Positions 50,520 to 63,169 of a stretch of 64,000 nt of DNA are shown here, in pieces (positions within the stretch are counted from its first letter, which is position 1; every line of letters begins with the position of its first letter). Source of the DNA: Adiantum capillus-veneris (lineage: Eukaryota > Streptophyta > Polypodiopsida > Polypodiales > Pteridaceae); NCBI GenBank assembly GCA_014529385.2, contig CM043943.1, positions 97,794,355 through 97,858,354 on the forward strand, given 5' to 3'. The position numbers and the translations under genes are program-made. The notes under the pieces are model-generated. The model had not been told where the DNA came from. It was given only the letters and a program-made list of their open reading frames with translations, and searched no databases.

Positions 50520-50954
50520 TCATGAAAGTGCATCGGCCACTTGATTGTGCTTACCAGCAATGTGAGAAATATGAAAATTAAGATGCGAAAGAAAATTTGC
50601 CCACCTCATTTGTTTGTCTGAAAGCTTGGTTTGTGTCATGAAGTACTTGAGACTTTGGTTGTCGGTTTGTAAAATAAATGGAGTCCCCAATAAATAGTGC
50701 TTCCATGTGTCTAGGGCATGTAGAACAACTAAAATCTCTTTCTCATAAATGCCTAAGACCCATTCATCCGTATTAAGCCTTCGGCTCTCATATGATATGG
50801 CATGCTCTTCTTGAAGCAAGACTGCTCCAAGGCAATCACCACAAGCATAACATTGGACCTCAAATGGCTTTGAGAGATCCGGAAGCATGAGAACTGGTTG
50901 GGAGGTAAGATTCTCTTTGAGCTTGTCAAAATCATTTTCTCCTTGGTAGTCCAT
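50520..50954 (-). pseudogene. Gypsy RNase H domain
   Basis: FEVQCYACGDCLGAVLLQEE, EKEILVVLHALDTWKHYLLG, FILQTDNQSLKYF and HIAGKHNQVADALS are the RNase H core motifs. The first Asp position reads Cys/Gly in this copy. Confidence 0.88.
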
Positions 50955-50981
50955 GAATACTTAACGCTCTTCTTTGTTAAG

Positions 50982-51724
50982 TCATGTAATGGTCCTGCTA
51001 TTTGAGAAAAAAATTACTATGAAGCGTCTATAGTATGCACACATACCAATAAATCTTCTCAGCTCATGTAGATTCCTTGGATTAGGCCATGCTTTAATTA
51101 CCTCTAACTTTGATAGATCCATATGGATACCATCTTGAGAAATTATATGACCTAAATATTGAATCTCTTGAAGGAAAAATTTTCTTTTCTTTTGGTTGAG
51201 AAAAAGCTTGTTCTCCCTTAGTGCTTGAAAAATCGCTTGGAGATGTTGCTTGTGTTCCTCCAATGACGTTGTTTGTGGTCCTCCAATGACTTGGAGTAGA
51301 TAATGATATCATCAACAAAGAACACTCTATTGAATTTGCAATAGGGCCTAAAAATTTTCTCCATTAATAGGTTAGATGTGGATGGTCCATTAATCAAGCC
51401 AAAAGACATGACTAGATATTCATAAAGACCAAACATTGTACGAAACGCGGTCTTTAGGATATCTTCATCCACTATCCTTATTTTGTGATAGCCACTATTA
51501 AGGCCAATCCTACTGAAGTAGGTAGAGCCTTGTAGCTTATCAAATAGATCTTCTACCTGAGATACGGGAAATCTATTTTTAATAGTGATATGGTTTAGTG
51601 CTGGATAGTCCACACACATACGATATGTACCATCTTTCTTTTGCACTATAAGGACTAGAGAGCAAAAGGGAGAGGAGATAGGCCTCACCATCCCTTTGTC
51701 TACCAATTCTTGTACTTGCCTCAT
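50982..51724 (-). pseudogene. Gypsy reverse transcriptase
   Basis: VQKKDGTYRMCVDYPALNHI, FSRIGLNSGYHKIRI, TAFRTMFGLYEYLVMSFGL, FVDDIIIYS (FVDD catalytic site) and FLGHIIS-like GHIISQDGI are visible. The frame changes near 51220-51260. Confidence 0.9.
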
Positions 51725-52089
51725 GATCTCCTCTTGTTGACCTGGGAGAGTCGATAAGGAGGCTTGTTAGGCGGTGAGCTTCCTGGTAGGAGCTCAACTC
51801 GATGGTCATCATCCCCTCATTTTGGAGGTAATTCCATTGGGATATCATTGATGAACACATCTTGGAATCCTTTTTGTAAATTAGACAAGTCTAACTCTTC
51901 TTGATTCCTACCATTTACATTTGATGAAATGTTAGGACCTTTTAGGGACTCTTTGACAAAAATCATGTAGCAAAAACTGAGCTCTTCATTGATTTATCAA
52001 ACGTAGGTGAATTTACAATTGGTATAGCGTACTAGACTCACTAGCATCTATTTACATGCTCTTTCCCCTATAGGTGAAGTAGATTCTCC

Positions 52090-52574
52090 TTTCAAAGAAC
52101 TTCATGTTGGCAGCATGCGGTTGAACCATGGTGCCCCTAGGATAGCATCCTCATGTTGGAGAGGAGAGATAAAGAAGTCTTCTTTGTCCACATAGCTTTG
52201 GACATGAAGCCTCAACTTCCCAATCAAGGGAGCAAAGAAGGCTTGTTGTCCCTTGAAAGCTATGTCAATCATGATAGTATCTCCCATCTCAAAAGCTTGA
52301 ATGCCCAACTTGGTGGCCAACTCCGTTTTGATATGAATTTGTGAGTAGATCCAGGGTCAAACAAGATGAAGGCATCATGCTCCCTTAACTTTCCCCAAGC
52401 ATAGGAGAGAGGTGATCCTTTACAATGAGCATACTCTTTTGGAGCTTTGTTGGTAGAAGCTTCAGGAGTCTCATTGCGGGTGTATGCAAGATAGACCGTA
52501 CCCACTTCCCACAGTCCGCACCCAACCATGACATCCATGACGCGACTAACTCGTCGAGTTTTCCCTAATCCCAA
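52090..52574 (-). pseudogene. Gypsy retropepsin-like protease
   Basis: FILFDPGSTHKFISKR is the active-site region, with Pro after the Asp. LRLHVQSYVDKEDFFISPL and AILGAPWFNRM are the flap and C-terminal parts. The two halves are in different frames, broken near 52320. Confidence 0.82.
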
Positions 52575-52599
52575 AGCACAAGATTACGAAACATGGTAC

Positions 52600-53010
52600 A
52601 CAACTAGAACTTTCCGAGTTACTACTTGGGTGGCAATGCCATGTAACTCGCCGATTGACGTGGTCCTTTGACGCATATGTCCACGCGACATTGCCCCAAA
52701 ACTCGATGAGTTACGCGGCATGCGGACCCGAAAACTTGTCAGCTTTGCCACATCACTCATCGAGCTACATGGCATTGCCAAGTGATAACGCCACATAACT
52801 CGGTGAGTTACGTGGCATTACTTATTGGAAATGCCACGTAACTCGTCCAGTTACATGGCAAAGCTCAAGTTATTTGCCACGTAATTCGTCGTGGGTACGT
52901 GGCATTCTTGAGGACCCATTGTTCATGCCACGTAACTCGCCGAGTTCACGTGGATACATTTTTGAGATCAGTGGGTTATGTGGCATGCCACGTAACTCTG
53001 TGAGTTCATA
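52600..53010. repeat. Array of ACGT-core palindromes
   Basis: At least seven variants of TGCCACGTAACTCG joined to CGAGTTACGTGGCA occur in about 400 bp (for example near 52645, 52700, 52790, 52835, 52880, 52930 and 52985). The arms contain CCACGTAA/TTACGTGG, the core recognised by plant bZIP-type factors. No ORF crosses it. Confidence 0.8.
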
Positions 53011-53797
53011 AAATAAAAAGAAAAAAAACTCCATTTTTAAAGGTTAGATCAAAACTCGAGCTCGAAAGCTCGAGTTCATCTTTTAGTCTTCGAGGACCGA
53101 GGTCGCCATCGCTCCAATCTGTAGAGAGCCCCCCGACAGAGCGACACCAGAATCAGAGATACGCGGTGATGCGCCACGTCTGCAGAGAGAGAGATTGAGG
53201 TTGGCTAAACTTTTCTTCCACTAAGCACTCTCTCTCACACACACGTGAACAAAATGTGCTTGGATCTCTCACACGGACACGCGCACAGATTCAAAATGTG
53301 TGTCCCTCTCTTTGACACCCATGCACATATGCAGAAGATTTGGAATGTGGCTTTCTCACCGTCTCTCTCACATACACAATGTCACAATGTGTGTGTGTTG
53401 TTGTGTCGTGGGGGGGGGAAGTTGCAGATTAGTCCTTTAGCTCCTTGCAAGGATAGAATTTGGAAATCTGAATTGCTAACTCACTTAGCTCAGATTGAAG
53501 AACCGGGTTGCAGGCAAAGAGTTGGGAGCTTGAGAAGAGCTTAATTCAAGTCAAGTGGAAAAAACGGATAACAATCTAATCTGCAAGTTAGGTTATTCAA
53601 GGCCTAGATTTTCATCATTTCAAAGGCTGCAATCAATTCTAACACTTTTGAGCTAGAGTTAATCAACTCTTGTTAGTTTAAGAGAAATCAATTGCCAAAA
53701 GTATTTTGGCAAAAGAAGTCTTATCAAACCCGAGCAAAATGTTTTGCTAATCAATACCAAAATCTGCTAGGAGACAGTTTTTACAGAACGAGTCGAC

Positions 53798-56700
53798 ATG
53801 GACTCATCTCGAGCTGAGAGTTCAAGTACATCAGAGCAAGGCAGTAGTAGTGGTAACATAGGTACAAGTGCAATAGAGCAGATTTTACAGCTTTATGGCT
53901 TCAATGGAGATAAAGTCTTGTATACAGATTCAAAAGGCCATAGATACTTCATGAACAACAAAATCAATAGAGGAGCCAAGATTCTATTGATTAGAGTAAA
54001 TCTAGATTCAGAAAACTCCCAGATGTTCACAGACTTCAGTGGAGCCAGGTATTGCAAACTTAAAGATGAAGTGTAGATAGAAGTGCAAAAAATCAACCCA
54101 AGTGTTTATCCAGAAATGTGCACAAGCCAGCAAAACGTACAGTTAGTGCATATGCAATCAGGGTCATTGTACATGGACTACAGTGGTCAGATCTATGTCG
54201 AGAACCAAAAATGAAAGATCCAACAGATCAACCAATTGAAGCCAGTCTAATTGCAAAACTGAGTCAAAGATGGTACAAAGGTCAAGATGAAGCATTCTAC
54301 AACTTGATGCTTAGTGTTTTAAAAGAAGATGCCAACAACTTGGCCAGCATAGAGGCAGAAAGTCCTCAACTAGAGCTTGACATGACAGAACCAAATAAAA
54401 TACCACCAGTCATGGCGTATTGCTCAGATTGTGGACGAAAAGGTGGACATTTTTCTGAAGATTGTCCAAGAAATCCTGACAACATGGACATATCAACCGC
54501 CAAGCAAGGTACGAGGAAAATTGAAAATGCAAATTTCAATGTGAGTGCATTTAACTCGTCACTTTTAATGCAATTAGATTATTCTGCATTACCATTAGAA
54601 GCACCAGCAAAAACACTGCAAGTTCAAAATCAACATAAAGATGCACAAGCACTTGAAAAGCTTAAAATTGATTCTTTGAGCAACAAATTCTTACATGAAT
54701 TTGGTCAAGGTGTCCAGATATCACCAAAGGTTGAAAAGATTGTTAGATTTGCAAATGATTTTGCATCCACTGCCACATGTGTGCAATCATTCACGAGTCT
54801 AAGGGACACATCAGACAGAATGATGTTAGCTTTGTATGGTACACATAATTCATATGCACACTATGTAGACTAAAAAGGGCAACTATACAAAAAGGATCAA
54901 CCAGTGTTTGAACGGCCCACATACCAGCTCATAGAAGTGCGTCCAGTGATAGATCAGAAAGGATGGTTCATTTCAGAGGAAATACTATATTTTATAGCCC
55001 ATCCTCTCTAGAGCTGAAGGATATTACCCAAGTGAACCCAAAAATCTGTTCAAAGCCAAATTCTCCTCCATTAGAAATCAAGCTTCGATGTTGTGACCAA
55101 ATGAGCATATACTTCAACCAAAACAGTCGTAGATATAGACGAGAGTCTAGCATCTATGATGCCTTGGGTCCTGAAACCACAGGAGCTCATATCATAGGAG
55201 ACCCATGGGATAGACAATATCAGGGCAAAGATAATGCTATCTACAGCTTGACTTGGGGAATAATTTTTCATGTTTCACGGAGATACATAGGAAACTATGC
55301 AGAAGGTTTACAGATGCCAAACATCAACAGTGCTACCCAAAGGGTACCTTCACAATCCCAAAAGGTGAGACTCAACTAGAGCCAAACAATTTTGAGCTCT
55401 CACAATGAAGCAGGCTATAGTGATCACCCTAGGAAGGGGGGAGCTACAAATTCATCAAGCTCAGCTCTAGTACCAGAAAATGCTACACCAGTTAGAAGCC
55501 CAAGAACTTCTAGCCAGCAGACCCCTTCAAAGCAGAAACCATTGAAAGATCATATGGTTGTTGGAAGTTCTCCATTGACCCAGAAACCATCAAAATCTGC
55601 AAAAAAATTCTTCTATGAAGATCATCGGGGACAAAAGTTTCAGTTGATCTCCACAAGTCAAAGTCAAAAGCCGAGAAATTCCATAGTGTTCAAACAATTG
55701 CATGAGACCAAGCTCGCATATGCATATCAAGATGCACATGGTAACGAATATCAGCAAGATCCTGACCTTGTACAGGCCCCTATGGATGCTAAACCTGAAG
55801 TCAAAGACTATCTAAAGATTATGCAAAGCCTCAAGCTGCCAGAACAGGTGAGAGAAAAGTCAAATTCAATGAGAGCTAAAGTCCAAAAGGCTACACAAAG
55901 GTCACCACCAAACTCTCCTCCGAAGAGACAAATGCTGCTAGAAAATACACTGGATCTTCTAATATCAAAAGTTACTCAAATGCAGGCATACAATGTTCAA
56001 CAATTGCAAGAAAAAGGTGAGGTATTACAACAAAATGAGCCAACATCAACAGAAGCAGGTGATCAAGACAAATCCAACGTAGAAAAAGTTCAACCCGCGG
56101 ACATCGCCACCACAAAAGCACTCAATACAGAAAGAAATCCTGAGAAGATCAAGTGCAACATCACCAGTGAAAATGAAGAAAAGTTGTCAAGTGAAGTAAA
56201 GCTAAACTTTCAACTAGACAAGAACCTCATGTCCTTTCACACTTGGAAAAAATGTGGCCAACCATAGCTGGAAGATGCTCCTGGATTTGTGAGCATATCA
56301 GGAAACAAACGAGCAGAATGAAGGGGAATCATCTCCACCACCATTGAAGTAAGTTCACAGATCATCATAGCTCAATTCCATGTGATCACAGCAAAAGATA
56401 TGCCAAACGACATCATAATGGGAATGCCAATGTCCCAAAAGATGTTAGAGATACAGAATGCAAACATGATGGATTCATCATAGACAACAAAGAAGGAAGA
56501 CCAAGCCTGGCCACCTGCGGATGACAACACAAAGTCCTCAAACACATTTAAAATGAAGACCGATGCCAAAGCAAAGCTTATTGAAGATGATTCATCTCCA
56601 TCAATCAGAACTTCAAAAGAGTTTAAAGAAAATCAGGCAATAGCAAGTGCAAATCAAACAGAACAAAGAGCAACCACGATAGCTATGGAGCAAAAAATGC

Positions 56701-57521
56701 CACCAAAGCTAGAAGGAATGAAGATCAAAATTGCAGACAAAGGTAAAGCTAAAGTGGAACTTCCACCAATTAGCAAAGAAGATGTGACAACATATGCCTC
56801 TACATCAAAGAAACCTCATGGATCAGCTTCTTCAAGCAAAATAGGCTTTTAAAACTTCAAGTCAATTGCTGACCCAATGAAAACCTCTAAGGAGACACCC
56901 AGAATAGCAAAGGTATATCAACCAAAGTACTCAAGAAAGTAAAGGAAAGTCAAGAAAGTGTTTGTTTCGAACAGTTTACTCAAAGTCAATGATCCAGTTT
57001 GGATTAAAGACAAGAATTCAACACAGAAAGAAAAACACATGGGATGGATAGTATCACATTGGAGCTTAAAGGAAAAAGAGTACTATAGAGGTAACAGGCA
57101 AATATGGGTACCAAAACCGTAGGTTAGAGCATATGAATTAACTTCAAGTCCCTCCCAAGAAAGAACGCCCACAAGGGATCAACCTCGACAATATCCTAGG
57201 ATACCTAAGAAGAAGATATACAACATAACAACATTGAAAGTTGTTAAAGTCTACCACAGCTCACAAGAGGATACAGAACAAAGATGGATCTCAAACAATG
57301 TTCCTCTTGGACAAGGATTCTACACAGGGTATACAGAGATTTGGCTACCAGTCAATCACAAGCCAACTGCAACTACACCAAACCTGCTTGAAGATCTCAA
57401 GAACTCAACAAGACCTAGAACGAAGCAAAGTCAACAATGGAGATACAAAGGTCCTCAAGAGATTTGGATTCCTAAGTCTTCCAATGCTCCGAGTCAAAAT
57501 CCAGATGTTGATAGCCAGTAG
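53798..57521 (+). pseudogene. Degenerate gag/protease-like polyprotein of a plus-strand LTR element
   Basis: ORF pieces at 53798-54076, 54118-54873, 54963-55379, 55392-56267, 56553-56852 and 57234-57521 lie in shifting frames. A zinc-knuckle-like CSDCGRKGGHFSEDC (one residue longer than the CCHC norm) lies near 54420. A protease-like tail (AKDMPNDIIMGMPM) lies near 56400. YxDxxGxxY-type motifs recur six times in the first half; three IW(V/I/L)P motifs lie in the last part (YYRGNRQIWVPK, FYTGYTEIWLPV, RYKGPQEIWIPK). No reverse transcriptase or integrase is seen. The IWVPK motif links it to the LTR-C protein. Confidence 0.65.
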
Positions 57522-58740
57522 AGGCCTACAACAACATCAAATACTCATATCAACAGGCCTAATTGGAGAATCAAACAAATAAATTAAAATGGAGTCTTCA
57601 CATTCAAAGAAGGACGACCCACCCAATGCGAATGCATATTCAAAGATGATAAAACAGTTATGGCAAAAGAAACCTTCAATGCCAACCTAGTCCTTCACTA
57701 ATCTTCTTTTTGAGGATTCAAGCTTACTTTTACCTGAAGAAATGTTTGTAGTAAGCACAAGAATGTAAAAAGTCAAGTCACCAGGGTGCAAAAAACACTC
57801 TTTGTCATAGTCAGAGCGGGGCGGCTAAGCCATAAAATGAGCAAAGCATTAGACCCAAAGCTTGAAGTCATATTAAACTATGTGCTAAGAGTCGTAGTTA
57901 TTAGGCTTATGCTCAAGTTGGAAGAGTTGAGCGTATCTAAGTCGTGTTGTGCGTGCTGGATGAGATGAGCATAAGAGCTAAAGTCTATTAACTTACAAAT
58001 GGTGGAGTGACGTAGAGTGCAACACTCATGCACAGTGCATAGTAAGATGAGAGCACATATCCTCGTCAACGAAAACCATTCTTAAAGAGGTGCCAGCTTG
58101 CAAAGCCATCTCATATGCTTGTATAGCTACACCATCTTTTTGAAGGACCCCTCAGAATCCTTCTTGCACAGCATATTGTTCTCCATGCATTTCTGTGTAT
58201 CCATAAATAGGATGTCCCAACATTGGACATATGCATTAGGCACTCTTTTTTGCTTCCACCTATGCACCTTGAGTGGACTACAATAGGCAAACCAATGTTC
58301 CATCATGCTACCCTCTCATATTTGCTGCCTCTTTAATTCCATATCTATCTGTAAATAATCCCTTCAGTACTTAATTAATATTTCTCATGCTAATAAGTAC
58401 TCCAATAATGCATGTATCCCAAAGGCATTTTTTTCCCACTGGGTTTTTTCCCTTTGGTCATCCAGGTATTAGACCCTAATTTAGATCCTCATCGTTTTAC
58501 TTCCCTTGTACATACTTTTCATAAATAAACAGCAACCTAATCATTATGCTATTACAACGGACAAATGCAACATCATCTCACAATAGACATATTTGGACCA
58601 ATGAAGATGTTGCGGTAAATTAAACCTCATCTACAAATTCAAAGACAAATGAAGACGATCATCCCATCAACAACCAATCAAAACCTTCCAAAGCCTCCAC
58701 GGACACTTTTCAACAGTGCCCGAGGATGGACACTAAAATC

Positions 58741-58752
58741 GGAAGGGGGGAA
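58741..58752 (+). other. Polypurine tract
   Basis: GGAAGGGGGGAA directly followed by TG of the LTR at 58753. Confidence 0.72.
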
Positions 58753-59255
58753 TGCTAACTGAGCCAACGTCAGTTAACAAAAGTTGCTAAAGACCAAGAC
58801 GTATGGATGCACATTGAAGATCAAAGTGAAGAAGCAGTAAAGATTGGAGTTACACATTTATCACACGTTTTCTCAAAATGGTCATGTATGGTAAATTCCC
58901 GATTTATTTCATTGTAATATTTTAACATGTTACGGGCTCAATAAGAGTTCCAAGATGTAAAGTATATGTCACTTAGTGTACCTAGGTTGCAGATACAATA
59001 AGTGTGGAGCCTCAAAGGTCTTGGGCACTGGACATTACACATTTTAGACCTTGGCTAAGGTATAAAAGCCAACTTCGTAAAGTTTTGATTAAATTTTTGG
59101 ATAAGAAATACGCAGCGTGAGCTAACCACGCTCACTCCTCTCCTTCTCGTGCTTCCTACTCCCTCTCCGGTTGTCACATTGCGATTGCATTTCTTGCATT
59201 GCAACCGTAGGAAAGAATTCTACGCATTGACGTAAGCAGTTCACAGTATTTAGTA
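58753..59255 (+). repeat. LTR following the gag/protease element (right edge approximate)
   Basis: Starts TGCTAACTGAGCC after a polypurine tract and contains a TATA box. Shortly after its probable end comes TTTTGGCGTCGCCGACTCG (about 59259), which looks like a primer-binding site, as if a second element or a tandem LTR arrangement follows. No matching LTR was found upstream of 53798. Confidence 0.55.
59061..59068 (+). promoter_or_regulatory. TATA box of the LTR
   Basis: TATAAAAG inside the LTR, about 300 bp from its start, in a position typical for U3 promoters. Confidence 0.6.
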
Positions 59256-59259
59256 GCTT

Positions 59260-61570
59260 TTGGCGTCGCCGACTCGCGGCCTAATTTTATCATAACTAGG
59301 AATTTACATGTTCAAATCAAAAACTAAGCATAGGCGGGGTACTGGGGCATCATTGCTAAGCATTCAGATGCATTCTGGGTCGAAAACGGTGTGAGCGGGA
59401 TGAAAACACACAGAACGCCTCTATAAAAACCCGACACACACTCTTGGGAAGATACACACACACACACACACTATGGGGCACCACTCAGCTTACACAACAC
59501 ACCTGGCCGAGACAGGGAACACACCTATGGAGTGAGAGGAGAGAGACGATCCGTTTACCCACTCCACACAGAGAGATACACACACACACACACCCAAAAA
59601 ACTTAGCTCAAAAGGGGAGAATTTCTCATGTTTAGATACAAATGAGCTTGGGCCAACACCAATGGGGCAAATAGCTCACACAATATGGGTAAAATAAGCA
59701 AGATACAATCACAAACTGGAGCAGAAGCTTCGATCATAGGAGAAACTTACACAGCAAAAACAGCAAAAAAAAAGAGTGAGGAATTTGGCAAAATGGACAG
59801 CGCCATCGCATCCGGAACGGCCCAAAACCCCAGTCTACAATGTCAAAGTGCTCAAATCCGACCTTGGATGAGCAATTTACGGCCAAAACAGGCTCCAAAA
59901 GCCCAAAAAACACACCTGCGGCTGTTCCTCCTCTCTTATCCACGTTTTTTCTGGTCTTCTCTCTTGTTTTTCAGTTCCCACACTTAGATTTATTAGTTGG
60001 GCACCCTTGGCCTTTTAGATGACCTCAAACGGACCCCGAACAGGCCAAAAACTGACCTCGCAGTGCATAGTTGTCACCTTTTTTGCATCATCCGCACACC
60101 TGGCACTCATTTCTTTTCAATAATGCGTCTCGCAACCACGTGAAGTGGCCCCAAAAAGTGGTCCTAATGATGACCTTTCTGCATAACTCTCACAAGAAAA
60201 CACGCACGTTGTGTCCGTCCTCATCCGCGTGCAAATATTGACCCCGTTCGCCCTCCTGGCTAAAAATGCAAAGCAAATGTCAAGTTATCAAACTATTATC
60301 ATTTATACGTGCTCAGAGAAGTATTATTCTTACTAGATCTCCTGTTGTGGAGAAAAGGTGTAGTTCTCTACAAAATCCACGACAGAGACCATAGTGCCAA
60401 TTGCGAAGGCGGCAAGGCAAGCACAAAACTGACGATCCTACCACTTTACATGATGTGCATGCTGCACATATGGATACATAGCGGACCTAAAAGCCTGCAT
60501 GAAATAAGGACGTGGCATAGTATGAGATGTGTGCTGCAACCTACGAGATGTGCCACCTCGAAGAATTGTGTATGTCTAGTAGTCATACTGCTACCATGTA
60601 ACTATCCCACCTACATCACCATCATCTATGACAGATGTAAGTCGTGCAAGATCCCCACATTGGGCACACTTGCCCTCCACACACAACATCTGATGGTAGG
60701 AGGCTCCGTTTACATGTGACATAACAAAGAGTGGACAATGTCTTGTAGCCCCATCAGGACCTCTCTAGCATGCCCCAAAAGAACGCAAAACACATCATAC
60801 ATAATCTAAAACTGCACATGGTACTACAACATCATGTCTCCCTCTTGCAGATGAATCGCACTTCCCAAGGTTTGCAAGCCTCAAACGAGCCCTGACCAAT
60901 GCTAATCTCAGGGTGGGCATCCTAGAATGCATGAAAGAGCTAAATTTGTGTAATCTCTAGGATCATAGCACCGTGATCTATGTATTTCTTGCGACCAATC
61001 CTATGCTGAATTGTCTTTTTGAAGTTTGGCAAGGCGCAGCAATTCTCCTTCCAAAATTGTACTATGAGCTCTCTCATATATGAATCTAGAATGTGTGAGC
61101 ATCATGGATCACACCCACTGCTCGCCCATAGCTCATCACTATTTCCCAAATTAAGTTGTTGTCTCCTAAGGCGTCCGGCATGCAATGTGGGCCGATGAAT
61201 ACACAACACACAAGAAGTGGCCTGAGAAATACCTATGAAGGATGTAGCCGCCACTTGCAACTAAGTGCATATGCTAGCATATGTCTCCTCCCCTCCTTGC
61301 TATTCTTTAGCAAATCACCCCCTCCTCTTTTGATTTGTATTTGGAGAGTATACACACACACACACACATGCCCAACTTTGTTTTTCCACAAGTGGCACCT
61401 TCTTCAAGTCAATCTTTCCACTAATTAACTAGTGCTTGTCAACACACATAGTGACAAGTTTGTAAATCATTATAGGCTAAAATGCACTCAGGTTTATGGG
61501 GCTGTGTTGGAGGTTCAAGAAAATCAACCAAATCTTAATGATCAATTAAATTTTCATCCATATGTAAGTG
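59260..61570. other. No gene recognised; possible leader or unrelated repeats
   Basis: Contains a CTATAAAAAC box at 59421-59430 in a CACACA-rich context and short (AC)n runs. The 136-aa plus-strand ORF at 60309-60719 shows no family motif, and I do not call it a gene. Confidence 0.45.
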
Positions 61571-61573
61571 ATT

Positions 61574-62340
61574 TTATAAATGACTTACACGAAACCGGGG
61601 GATGAATATGAGAGTGTGTAGGTAAAGAAAGTTTGTAGTCCATATTTCCAACTCGCTTGAGGATTTTGAATGGACCACAATAACTAGGATATATTTTTGG
61701 TGCAAGTCTACTGGTGCATTTCTAGTTTTTAGACGTTTTGAATGCTCTAGAACACATAAGAGCACGTCTTCACCTTCCATTAAATTGATTTGCAGATGTT
61801 TCTCATCAGTATACTTCTTGTATCTATCTTGAAAAAACACTTTGACGAGTAATTTTTAGCATATCCATATGGTATTGGATAAAGTCCTTGACTTGCTAGA
61901 TTTTCTTAGTAGCCAACCCCATCACAACAAGTGAACTAGGTTGAAAACCATGCATAATCATGAAGGGACTAAACGTAGTCTTGTTACATGCTTTGCCTAT
62001 TGTAAGAAAACTCCAAAACAGGGAGATCATCTTCCCAATCAAATTGCTTCTTTCTAATGTACACTCTTATCATATCCTCTAGACCAAATTAACACATTCA
62101 ATTTGTCCATTTGTTTCTGCGTGATCTGTAGTACTGATATTGAGTTGTGTTCCCAATCATTTAAACACAACCCTCTAGAAATGATTGTTAAACTTGGGAT
62201 CACAATCACTCACAATGTTCCTAGGAAATCCATGTAACCGATATAGATTGTCAACAAAAAACTTATCTAACTTTGGAGTTTTAATAGTGGACTTAAAGCA
62301 AGTGTGAGCTACTTTGGACATGTGGCCTAGCCAAACTTGG
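61574..62340 (-). pseudogene. Degenerate gypsy integrase
   Basis: Minus-strand reading gives FPRNIVSDCDPKFNNHF, LGTQLNISTTDHAETNGQIE and, further on, DRYKKYTDEKHLQINLMEGE, the core and C-terminal parts of a Ty3-gypsy integrase, riddled with stops. It is separate from the 48-52 kb element. Confidence 0.78.
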
Positions 62341-63169
62341 AAGAGAAGGACTAGAGTAAATGTTATATATATGGTGGGACAATTCTAGACTTAGACTTTT
62401 ACTTTTTCCTTGCATTAATTAAAAACCATAACCCTACCTTCAATTTAGCTAGCTCGGGTGTAAGATCTTTGCACTATCCTTTGGAGGCTCTATGAAGTTA
62501 TCCCTACATGCTAGAGTCTACTTGCTAATTTAGGACAAACTTTGGTAAAAGGTGAACTTTCCCATGGGCTTTGGAGCTTCATGTCCTATGCAAAACCTTA
62601 GCATCGTCTCTGGGAGGTACCATCAACCTGATATATTTAGACGTGCTAAATTTATACTATGTACCATGAACCTGATATATTTAGACCTGCTAAATTAATA
62701 CTATCTCTGGCAAGTTTAAATTTTACCCTAAGGCTTCCCACACTTCATACTTGAAGTCTAATGAGTAAATTTAATTACTTTAAATTTACATAGCTAGTTT
62801 CTATTTTTAGACTCCTTTGATTGCTTTAATTAGCCCTCTTGTTCTATACCTTTGATCAAGGTTGCTTGGGATAGACTTATTCTTCCTTGACCTATACCTT
62901 CAATTGAGATAATTAAATAGAAATCGTTTTTTCTCTTTTACTTCTCCCCTTTGGTTCCAAGCCTTTGAATGAGCTTGGTCTATGAGCAATTTAATCAATT
63001 TCTCTTGTTCTCCTTTCTTTTTTCCAAACCTAAGTGGCCAAATGAAGATGGAAAATAGTTTTAGAAGGCTAGAAATTGACTTTTATGACAAAGTACATCA
63101 ACAACTGTAAAAAAAAATTCCAATCATAATAGTTAGCACAATATTTTCAACTCCCTTGACCTAATAAGA
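62341..63169. other. AT-rich spacer
   Basis: No gene or RNA recognised. A short phrase (CCTGATATATTTAGACxTGC) occurs twice near 62625-62690. Confidence 0.5.

Larger units (their letters stand above)
48600..52574 (-). mobile_element. Ty3-gypsy chromodomain retrotransposon, truncated at its 5' side
   Basis: Minus-strand relics run in gypsy order: protease, reverse transcriptase, RNase H, integrase zinc finger, integrase core, chromodomain, then polypurine tract and 3' LTR (47106-48223). No gag or 5' LTR is recognised beyond 52574. The coding region is broken by stops and frameshifts, and a copia fragment replaces the start of the integrase core. Confidence 0.88.

Noticed and set aside
60309-60719. 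136-aa plus-strand ORF as a gene
   Set aside because: No homology motif, no neighbouring gene structure; length is compatible with chance.
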